Below, one piece after another: positions 54,340 to 60,871 of a DNA stretch of 64,000 bases. The stretch spans positions 3,064,001 to 3,128,000 of the forward strand of contig CP102274.1 of the NCBI GenBank assembly GCA_025149285.1, read 5' to 3'. Both the position numbers and the translations under genes were made by a program. Below the pieces are notes generated by a model. The model saw only the letters and a program-made list of their open reading frames with translations. It made no database searches and was not told the origin of the DNA. The first letter of the stretch is position 1, and every line of letters starts with the position of its first letter. The stretch comes from Hungatella hathewayi. Its GTDB lineage: Bacteria > Bacillota > Clostridia > Lachnospirales > Lachnospiraceae.

Positions 54340-54411
54340 GCGGATTAGCTCAGTTGGAAGCAGCGGCCGGCTCTGAACCGGCAGATCAAAGGTTCGAATC
54401 CTTTATCCGCA
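54340..54411 (+). tRNA. tRNA-Gln-like (anticodon CTG), aberrant
   Basis: Acceptor GCGGATT/TATCCGC (last pair T-T), anticodon stem GCCGG/CCGGC with loop CTCTGAA (CTG, reads CAG), and T-loop TTCGAAT. The D arm (AGCTCAGTTGGAAGCAG) pairs poorly, and the body does not look like a normal bacterial tRNA-Gln, so the charged amino acid is uncertain. Confidence 0.72.
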
Positions 54412-54416
54412 GTTAG

Positions 54417-54488
54417 AGGGAAGTAGTGTAGCGGCAGCACACAGAGCTTTGACCTCTGACTGGAGCAGTTCAAATCTGCCCATCCCTG
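54417..54488 (+). tRNA. tRNA-Gln (anticodon TTG)
   Basis: Acceptor AGGGAAG/CATCCCT (one mismatch), D arm typical of tRNA-Gln (AGTGTAGCGGCAGCAC), anticodon stem CAGAG/CTCTG with loop CTTTGAC (TTG, reads CAA), and T-loop TTCAAAT. Confidence 0.85.
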
Positions 54489-54497
54489 TTTACTCCT

Positions 54498-54571
54498 GCA
54501 CGTGTAGCTCAGTGGACAGAGCACATCGCTACGAACGATGGCTGCCGCAGGTTCGAATCCTGCCACGCGCA
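54498..54571 (+). tRNA. tRNA-Arg (anticodon ACG)
   Basis: Acceptor GCACGTG/CACGCGC (one mismatch), anticodon stem CATCG/CGATG with loop CTACGAA (ACG, read as ICG for CGT, CGC and CGA), and T-loop TTCGAAT. Confidence 0.85.
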
Positions 54572-54605
54572 TTTGAAAAATTATTATCTACAGGAAAATA
54601 GTATC

Positions 54606-54634
54606 TTGCAGAAGCACTCAGGATATAGTATGAT
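54606..54634 (+). promoter_or_regulatory. Promoter of microgene B
   Basis: TTGCAG at 54606, a 17-base spacer and TATGAT at 54629, 45 bases before ATG 54679. Confidence 0.6.
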
Positions 54635-54678
54635 GTCGATAAGCAAAAATGGGAAAGAAGGATAAGGAGATGTTAAGG

Positions 54679-54771
54679 ATGGATTCTCGAAAATGCCAGA
54701 AACAGCAAGAAGAACGCGCTCGTAAACAGCGCTTTGTTTTATTGCCGCTATGGTATGGGAGAGGTATCTGA
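54679..54771 (+). CDS. Microprotein B, homologue of microprotein A
   Basis: A 30-aa ORF: MDSRKCQKQQEERARKQR then FVLLPLWYGRGI. AAGGAG sits nine bases before ATG 54679. It shares CQKQQ-x-ERA, QR-x-V and PL with microprotein A, on the other side of the tRNA array. Twelve of the 13 codons from Cys6 to Arg18 are read by array tRNAs; only the Ala codon is not. It is followed at once by a strong terminator. Family not recognised. Confidence 0.62.
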   Translation: MDSRKCQKQQEERARKQRFVLLPLWYGRGI

Positions 54772-54799
54772 CACATCGCTAAAAGTTTTTGCGTCCTCC

Positions 54800-54832
54800 A
54801 TCCACCAGCCATGCGGCAGGTGGATTTTTTTT
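54800..54832 (+). terminator. Terminator of microgene B
   Basis: ATCCACC/GGTGGAT hairpin followed by TTTTTTT. Confidence 0.82.
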
Positions 54833-54849
54833 ATGAGGAGGATACGGTA

Positions 54850-55074
54850 ATGAGTTACCCCGTAATTGATCCGGTCGCAACCGGTGCGAGAATTAACACA
54901 TACAGAATAGACAGAGGATTCAGCGTTGCGAGCCTAAGAGAGTATTTTGGCCTTTCAACGACCAACGCAATCTATAAGTGGCTGCGGGGGGATTCCCTTC
55001 CTACGTTAGATAATTTTCTTGCGTTAAGTGTTCTGTTTAATGTTTCTATGAACGATTTGATTGTATATCACTAA
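54850..55074 (+). CDS. Small XRE-like DNA-binding protein
   Basis: A 74-aa HTH protein: SVASLREYFGLSTTNAIYKWLRG then SLPTLDNFLALSVLFNVSMNDLI, a compact Cro/cI-like fold. ATG 54850 follows GAGGAGGAT at proper spacing; an in-frame ATG at 54811 overlaps the previous terminator. It is the nearest regulator to the tRNA array and microgenes, so it may control them; that is inference from distance. A hairpin (AGCTGA/TCAGCT) follows. Confidence 0.82.
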   Translation: MSYPVIDPVATGARINTYRIDRGFSVASLREYFGLSTTNAIYKWLRGDSLPTLDNFLALSVLFNVSMNDLIVYH

Positions 55075-55250
55075 GAAGCTGACTCACCATCAGCTCCTTT
55101 TATGATGAAAATATAAATAAATAATTTCTTATCATCGTTTATGCTGTACCATAATTTGTCTGTAACCAAAATATAGATATTTGAGAGGAGATTTAAGATA
55201 ATGCACACAAACTGCGTTTCATTTTATGCCGCGTTCCGGGAGAAGACGAA

Positions 55251-55598
55251 GTGGTTGCGAAACCCCATCCGGTTTCAATCGCAGAACGTCTGTTGGAAAT
55301 TGAACGGAACGCAAAAAAGGAACACATAACGGAACTGGAACAGATGATGGATAAGTTCATGATGCAGCATAAGAAAGAAATTGTGCGGCATGTTTTTGCC
55401 GACTACAGTGAAGACTTTAAAGAATTGGCAAAAGAATTCGATAAGCTGAAGAAGGAGTTAGAGATTATGGAAATGGATTTGCCTGACGCTGGTGCTACCG
55501 CTGAAAAATCCGAAATTAAGGAGGAATGCAGCAATCATTGTAGCGATGCATCCGAAAGTGCCGGGCAGTGCGTTCCCCCAGCTTCTTATACTGAGTAA
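55251..55598 (+). CDS. Coiled-coil hypothetical protein, possible frameshifted start
   Basis: From GTG 55251 the frame gives 115 residues (ERLLEIERNAKKEHITELEQ, then EFDKLKKELEIMEMDL), strongly helical and charged. A good RBS and ATG at 55201 lie in a different frame and give 42 unrelated codons. The coding frame stays open upstream to 55197 (HKLRFILCRVPGEDEV) but lacks an ATG there. One deleted base near 55201 would explain this. Function unknown; no close family recognised. Confidence 0.55.
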   Translation: MVAKPHPVSIAERLLEIERNAKKEHITELEQMMDKFMMQHKKEIVRHVFADYSEDFKELAKEFDKLKKELEIMEMDLPDAGATAEKSEIKEECSNHCSDASESAGQCVPPASYTE

Positions 55599-55617
55599 TC
55601 ACATCAAAAATCAAAAG

Positions 55618-55648
55618 GGGACACGAAATCAATCGTGTCTCTTTTTTC
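55618..55648 (+). terminator. Terminator of the coiled-coil gene
   Basis: GGGACACGA/TCGTGTCTC stem followed by TTTTTTCTC. Confidence 0.82.
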
Positions 55649-55758
55649 TCTTTTTAGGAAATTCCTTTTAAATCATGAATTATGTAAACAAATAGCCCTG
55701 CAAAAGCAAGGCACAGAAAACAGACGATGAACAAAGTGCCTTCGGCACTTTGTTTGAC

Positions 55759-55817
55759 TTGACAAAACTATTTTGATTAGTTATTATATATTTAACTAAT
55801 CAAAATAGTTTTGTCAA
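55759..55817. repeat. 25-bp perfect inverted repeat
   Basis: Arms 55759-55783 and 55793-55817 are exact reverse complements around the 9-base loop TTATATATT. Each arm begins or ends with TTGACA/TGTCAA, so -35-like hexamers point inward from both ends. A second hairpin (CAAAGTGCC/GGCACTTTG) lies just upstream. It precedes the gene at 55861 by 44 bases. Confidence 0.9.
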
Positions 55818-55860
55818 AGGTACAAACCGGGATCGAAAAGTACTGGGCGCAGGAAGTATT

Positions 55861-56547
55861 ATGAAAGGACAGCCTCATGGCAGGTGTGAAATGAGAATTT
55901 ATAAAATTAGATTTGATGTATTACTATGTATCGTACTTTCCTCGTTGGTGGTATTGGGAATCAGTAAAATTCTGCCTGTTTTTTATTCCATGCTCTATCA
56001 GAGATATACGCAGACGCACATGGTGTCAGACGGTGATATTGGGGGAAAAGCCGGAGATGATGTTTACCGTGTGGAAAATGTGGAGGAACTCTTTTCTCAC
56101 AATACATTTACCGTTCAAGTAGAATATGGTTCTTTATTGACTGCTGATACAGATTACTTCGGTGACATCTATCTGATGAATCTTGAACTTCCATCAGGCG
56201 AGCGGGTGGCCGCCTGCATCAACAGCGATGCAGTGCAGCAGAATTATGAGGAGGACTACTTTATCATGCCAGTTGGAAAGGTGGTGGAAGCGGATCTGTC
56301 AAAGGACGTTGAATTTATCAACGGGATTGAACGCTCTGACGCCCTGAGCCGGACTGATTTCTATCTGGACATGAACAGGAACAGCGGATCTGGTTTGGTC
56401 AGCGTGGAGAGCTACGATGAGCAGTATACCATTTATATTAAGGCAATTGCAGCGGTTTTATGTTTTATGGCATTTCACATTGCAGGCTGTAAAGCAGGTA
56501 TTTTTCCCAGTTTAATTCCGGGGAAAAAGAAAAGAGAGAGGACGTGA
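55861..56547 (+). CDS. Two-helix membrane protein of unknown function
   Basis: A 228-aa protein. One hydrophobic helix follows the basic N-terminus (FDVLLCIVLSSLVVLGISKI), a second lies near residues 197-215, and a basic tail ends the chain. The ~150 residues between are acidic and probably outside the cell. AGGA precedes ATG 55861; ATG 55891 is an alternative. It sits downstream of the 25-bp palindrome, which may control it. Confidence 0.72.
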   Translation: MKGQPHGRCEMRIYKIRFDVLLCIVLSSLVVLGISKILPVFYSMLYQRYTQTHMVSDGDIGGKAGDDVYRVENVEELFSHNTFTVQVEYGSLLTADTDYFGDIYLMNLELPSGERVAACINSDAVQQNYEEDYFIMPVGKVVEADLSKDVEFINGIERSDALSRTDFYLDMNRNSGSGLVSVESYDEQYTIYIKAIAAVLCFMAFHIAGCKAGIFPSLIPGKKKRERT

Positions 56548-56701
56548 CCGTCGGACTGGCGCATGCTTGCTCAGACACCTGCCGGGAAGAATTTTATACT
56601 ATGAGTCATTCTTATGCGGAATGATGTAAGTTTCGGTTGGGCTCCTGTATTTCTCTTTCCTGATCATCAAAAGCCGTTTCGAAAAAATAAATACACGGGA
56701 G

Positions 56702-57535
56702 GTGATTGCAATAGAACGATTTGATGCGCAAATCAAAAAGGACGATTCTGGCCGGCTGACTATCGTCGAAATTCCATTCAATGCAAAAGAAGTATTCCAC
56801 AAATCCAGGGGAACCATTTATGTAAGCGGTACAATGAATGGCATTGAATACCGAAGTAAACTGTTGTCCCGCGGCAGCGGCAAATTTGTTATGGTTTTAG
56901 ATAAAGCGATGCAAAAGTCCATCGGGTTTCATGGGCAGGAAATGACTGCGGAGATTACGATGTTCTCCGAAGATCTGCCGGCTGCTGTAAATGTTCCTGA
57001 TAAGACCGCCGATATCAAGTGCGATCAGGACGTGCTCACCGTGATAAAAACACGGCAGAGCATACGAAAATTTACTGAAAAACCGGTTAGCGAACATATG
57101 GTAACAGCCATTCTTTCTGCGGGCATGTGTGCTCCCACGGCAAAGGATAAGCGGCCATACCACTTTATTGTAGTAAGAGACAAAGGTGTTCTATCCATGC
57201 TGGCCCGGCATAATTCCAATGCTGCGATGCTGGAGATTTCCGCAGGAGCCATTATTATCTGCGGAGATAAAACCAGGGAGGGAATAAAGGAGTTCCTGTA
57301 TGCAGACTGTGCCGCCGCTGCTCAAAATATACTGCTCAGTATTCATGGCTTAGGTCTTGGAGGCGTATGGTGTGGGGTAGTGCCTAATTCCGATTGGCGA
57401 AAGCTGCTCATTGAGCAATTATCACTCCCCCATAAGGTGGAACCTATTTCTGTGATCGCATTTGGCTGGCCGGATGAGGAAAAGGAATTGCGTCCCAGAT
57501 GGGAAACAGCCATGGTGCATTATGATAAGTGGTAG
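56702..57535 (+). CDS. DUF1905-nitroreductase fusion with a damaged or unusual start
   Basis: A 277-codon frame. Residues 1-90 match DUF1905 (ERFDAQIKKDDSG...KVFH-like, SRGTIYVSGTMNG). Residues 105-270 are a nitroreductase-like FMN domain (IKTRQSIRKFTEKPVSEHMV, GLGLGGVWCGVVPNSDW). The best RBS (GGGAGG, 56697-56702) lies 8 bases before ATA 56711 (Ile-Glu-Arg-Phe), exactly where family members start with Met. The GTG at 56702 overlaps the RBS. The start codon therefore seems to have mutated ATG to ATA; expression may be poor. Confidence 0.78.
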   Translation: MIAIERFDAQIKKDDSGRLTIVEIPFNAKEVFHKSRGTIYVSGTMNGIEYRSKLLSRGSGKFVMVLDKAMQKSIGFHGQEMTAEITMFSEDLPAAVNVPDKTADIKCDQDVLTVIKTRQSIRKFTEKPVSEHMVTAILSAGMCAPTAKDKRPYHFIVVRDKGVLSMLARHNSNAAMLEISAGAIIICGDKTREGIKEFLYADCAAAAQNILLSIHGLGLGGVWCGVVPNSDWRKLLIEQLSLPHKVEPISVIAFGWPDEEKELRPRWETAMVHYDKW

Positions 57536-57675
57536 TGTGTTTACAGAGAAACTGACAGATATGTGTCCCATATTATCGATGAAACGGACATAGACGAGGG
57601 TGCCGTATTGAATAAAGCCGGCCTGTCGGAAAAGGAATAACGGTAAATTAAAAGTTATGGAGGATTGAATAAGGA

Positions 57676-58083
57676 ATGGATACTATAGAAAACACAAAGA
57701 AAGATTATTTTGAATGCTTTGCTTTTGGCGATAGTCCTGAAATGGCGGACGAACTTTTAGCGCTGGTGCTTGCCGGAAAGAAAACTGCAACAGTCTCGGT
57801 TATATTGGAGGATGAGCAGGCCCCAAGCGTGGGAGATTTATCACTGGTGCTCGATGGACGCGGCAATCCAGCCTGTGTGATCAAGACAGTGTATCTGGAA
57901 ACTGTCAATTTTTGCGACTTAACCTGGGATATGGTAAAACTAGAGGGTGAAGATGAAGACTTTGAACACTGGAAGGCGGGAAATATACGTTATTGGACAC
58001 GGGATGCAGCTAATCGCGGTTATACTTTTACAGATCAAACACCTATCACGTTTGAACGTTTCCAAGTTGTCGAAGTGTTTTAA
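57676..58083 (+). CDS. ASCH-domain protein
   Basis: A 135-aa protein of the ASCH (PUA-like beta-barrel) superfamily, thought to bind RNA or modified nucleosides; relatives include EVE/YqfB amidohydrolases. The motif LAGKKTATVSVILED and later GDLSLVLDGRGNP and RYWTRDAANRGYTF fit. GGAGG lies about 12 bases before the ATG. A short open frame at 57554-57640 (IIDETDIDEGAVLNKAGL) upstream is probably a gene remnant. Confidence 0.85.
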   Translation: MDTIENTKKDYFECFAFGDSPEMADELLALVLAGKKTATVSVILEDEQAPSVGDLSLVLDGRGNPACVIKTVYLETVNFCDLTWDMVKLEGEDEDFEHWKAGNIRYWTRDAANRGYTFTDQTPITFERFQVVEVF

Positions 58084-58293
58084 TTTCGATACAATTTCTT
58101 GTTAGTGAGGGACAAATAAATAGGAAAGAAATTATTAATACAAATACGATGCAGCGTATCGGCAGCTCTGATACCTTTCCCACGTTTATTTCGACCGAAA
58201 GGTAAGGCAGTTCATAACATTAACATTGATAAATCCGGCAGCGGATGAGGGATACGGATCCCTCAATAACTATCTGTATAGAAGAATAGAAGG

Positions 58294-58345
58294 GGACTGT
58301 GAAAATATGGAGTTAATTCAACTCGATATTTTCACAGTCCTTTTT
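58294..58345 (+). terminator. Long perfect hairpin with T-run
   Basis: GGACTGTGAAAATAT pairs with ATATTTTCACAGTCC, and an inner GAGTT/AACTC extends the stem. TTTTT follows and abuts the decayed operon copy. Confidence 0.9.
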
Positions 58346-58901
58346 ATTTCCAATCTGTCAGATATCCCCCAATGTATCCCCCTCTTTATCCCGCTATTTG
58401 TTTTGGCTTTCGTGCCGGTGATCTTCAAAGGCCAGTACTATGGCATGAGTGAGATGGAAGCGGTAACGAGAGCATCCGGCGCTCAGATCATGCTGGCGAA
58501 GCTGGTCCTGGCCAGATCAGCAAACCTGGTGTGCATCACTATACTTTTATTTATGGACCTTTATCAACAGAAAAGCAATTGTTTCAAATTTTCGTCATGA
58601 AGGAAAAAAATCGTACTGCGTATTATTTCAGACGATATGCCCGGTGAAAATGCGGCCCCGTGTGGGGCAGCGTTGGAGGATCTTTACTTATATTATTTTT
58701 CGACAGAGGCAAGGGGCATTAGAATGGGATTATTTTTAGCAGAACAAAAGAAACTCTGCCGACATTTTCAGAACCAATACCTTTTCTGTTTTTGGTAAAG
58801 TGATCTGGTCGCCCTATTTACTTATTACGGTTCCGGTTTTAATTGGAATGGTCTGTATGCCATTTGCTGTAAATAACTGGTCAAAACGGATGAAGGTTTA
58901 A
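58346..58901 (+). pseudogene. Deletion-scarred duplicate of the membrane protein/ABC operon
   Basis: Three blocks match the intact operon at 44.5-47.4 kb in order. 58346-58570 equals the middle of the six-helix protein (ISNLSDIPQCIPLFIPLF, YYGMSEMEAVTRASGAQIML). About 58590-58750 equals the ATPase C-terminus (ALEDLYLYYF) plus the permease start (MGLFLAEQKKLC). About 58755-58901 equals the permease end (VFGKVIWSPYLLITVPVLIG to WSKRMKV, stop). The pieces between are deleted, about 1 kb each time. No functional product is expected. Confidence 0.88.
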
Positions 58902-59058
58902 CAGCAGCGTGGCAGAAAAATATACGCTATTATGGCTGTTGGAAGACCAAACCTGAGATTGGCGAGGTCAGGATTATGAGATAGACGGATTTGCTGGTAT
59001 ATGATAGAATACGGTTATTATTGAAATATTTGGCAGAACATGTGGAGGGAGGCCGCCT

Positions 59059-59784
59059 ATGGGACTTATTTTATTGGTTGAAGACGAGCCGGGCGCAGTT
59101 GCGCTCATGCGCCGGTACATGGAAAACAGCTCAATGGAACATAAACTTGCAGTATTTGAGAAGGCCGCAGAGGCTCTTTTCTATGCGGTGAAAAACAAGG
59201 TTGATCTGTTTATTCTGGATATACAGCTTTTGGATTACCGGGGGACCGAACTGGCAAGGCAGCTGCGTTCCATGCCGGAATATCGGTTTACGCCAATTCT
59301 TTTTACCACGGAACTGGCAGGAGAGGAGTTATCTGCCTACCGGGAAATCAAATGCTACGATTTCCTGGTAAAGCCCTTCACGGAGGCTGAATTTCAAAAA
59401 ACATTTCAAGCGGCTCTCGAGATGGGGACACAGATGCAGAAAGCTCCGGAAATCCTTCGGATTGAGCAGAAACAGTTTCTGTTTGAATATGAAATCAGAA
59501 ATATCCTTTATATTGAATCCTTTGGCAAAAAGCTTGTCATTCATTCCGAACAATACGGTGACTGCGAAATAGCAGACCAGATTTCTGGTTACAGTCTGTC
59601 AAAGCTGCTGAACATGGTGCCGCAGAACCGTCTGCTGCAGTGTCATAAGAGCTATTTGGTGAATCCGGTTCATATTAGTAAAATAGACAAGGCAAACCGC
59701 CTGCTTTACCTAAAGGGGTGCAAAACAGCAGTCCCGATTGGTGAGAAATATCAGAAAGCAGTGTTTGAGCGTGAACAGCCATGA
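59059..59784 (+). CDS. LytTR-family response regulator
   Basis: A 241-aa regulator. The receiver domain covers residues 1-120: LVEDEPGA (acidic pocket), phosphorylated Asp in LFILDIQL, FTT and the Lys in LVKPF. The LytTR DNA-binding domain covers residues 140-238 (IRNILYIESFGKKLVIHS, LLQCHKSYLVNPVHI). AgrA/ComE-like factors of this type often respond to peptides. It overlaps the GHKL kinase gene as ATGA. The kinase is broken, so the pathway may be inactive. Confidence 0.92.
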   Translation: MGLILLVEDEPGAVALMRRYMENSSMEHKLAVFEKAAEALFYAVKNKVDLFILDIQLLDYRGTELARQLRSMPEYRFTPILFTTELAGEELSAYREIKCYDFLVKPFTEAEFQKTFQAALEMGTQMQKAPEILRIEQKQFLFEYEIRNILYIESFGKKLVIHSEQYGDCEIADQISGYSLSKLLNMVPQNRLLQCHKSYLVNPVHISKIDKANRLLYLKGCKTAVPIGEKYQKAVFEREQP

Positions 59785-60871
59785 CAATTTCCATCATTTC
59801 GCAGAGTGTATTAGACGGGCTTCTCCTGTCTCTTTCCAGCCTCGGACTGCTGGGCCGGTCAAGGGGAAAGCTGGACTGGCTGCTTCCGCTGGTGTTCGCC
59901 GGCATCTGCCTGCTCTCCCGGCTGGGGCTTGGGGACCACGATACAGAGATGGCATATGCGGTACTCCCGGTGGATCAAATCGTATCGTTTCTGTTTTTTT
60001 TCCTTGGCGTGCTGTTATTAAACAGTTTGTGGTTTCAAAAGAGTGAGGGACATACGCTTTTCGGCACGGTTGCCGCCTTTGCGCTGTATCTCCTGCTGAG
60101 GGAACTCTGCTTATTGTTCCTGGCCCTGTGCGGTTCGGCGGAACCCGTTTGGTATCTCTATGTGGGCCGGGTGCTGTCCCTGGGCCTCTGGCTGGCGCTT
60201 TGGGGAACGGGGGCACTCCGGTGGCTGAGGGAGAAGCTGGCGGATGGAGACCCTGTCATTTGTATCGTGTGCAGCAATACGGAGCTTCTGCTTTTGCTGA
60301 TGCTCATCCTGTTTCAGTTTGACTTTTCTGTCATGATTCGCTGGCTTCCGGTGACGGTGGGAGCGGTGGGGCTGCTGGCGGTTGGCGACGTGATTGCCAT
60401 GCTCCTTCGGCAGCACCGTGTGCAGGCCAGGCGGAGAACCGCGCTGTTGGAACAGTATCTTCCTTTGGTAGAGGAACTGATTGAACAGGTGCGGGCGCGT
60501 CAGCATGACTTTAACAACCAGATGATGGCGGTTGCAGCAGCGGTTTCTACTGCCCGGGATTTACAGGAGGCGCAGGAGGCAGTGACAGCTCTGCTTCAGC
60601 ATGTAAGACTGGATGGCGCGGATAAAGAATTATTAAAATGTGACAGTAAAGTGATCAGCGGACTGCTGTTTGGAAAAATGAAGCAGGCGGAATTCAAACA
60701 GGTCCGTGTGGAAGTGACGATTGCAGGTGCATTTCTCCGCCGCGTTTTATCTGAGGCCGACTGGGTGGAGGTGATTGCCATTTTGCTGGACAATGCCATC
60801 GAGGCTGCCGCACCCGGAGACGTGCTGTATGCCAGAGCCATCGAGGAAGGGGACAGCCTCCGGTTTTCTGT

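Noticed and set aside
54056-54571. Suppressor tRNA (anticodon CTA) in the array that would explain the amber codons
   Set aside because: All six anticodons were read; none is CTA.
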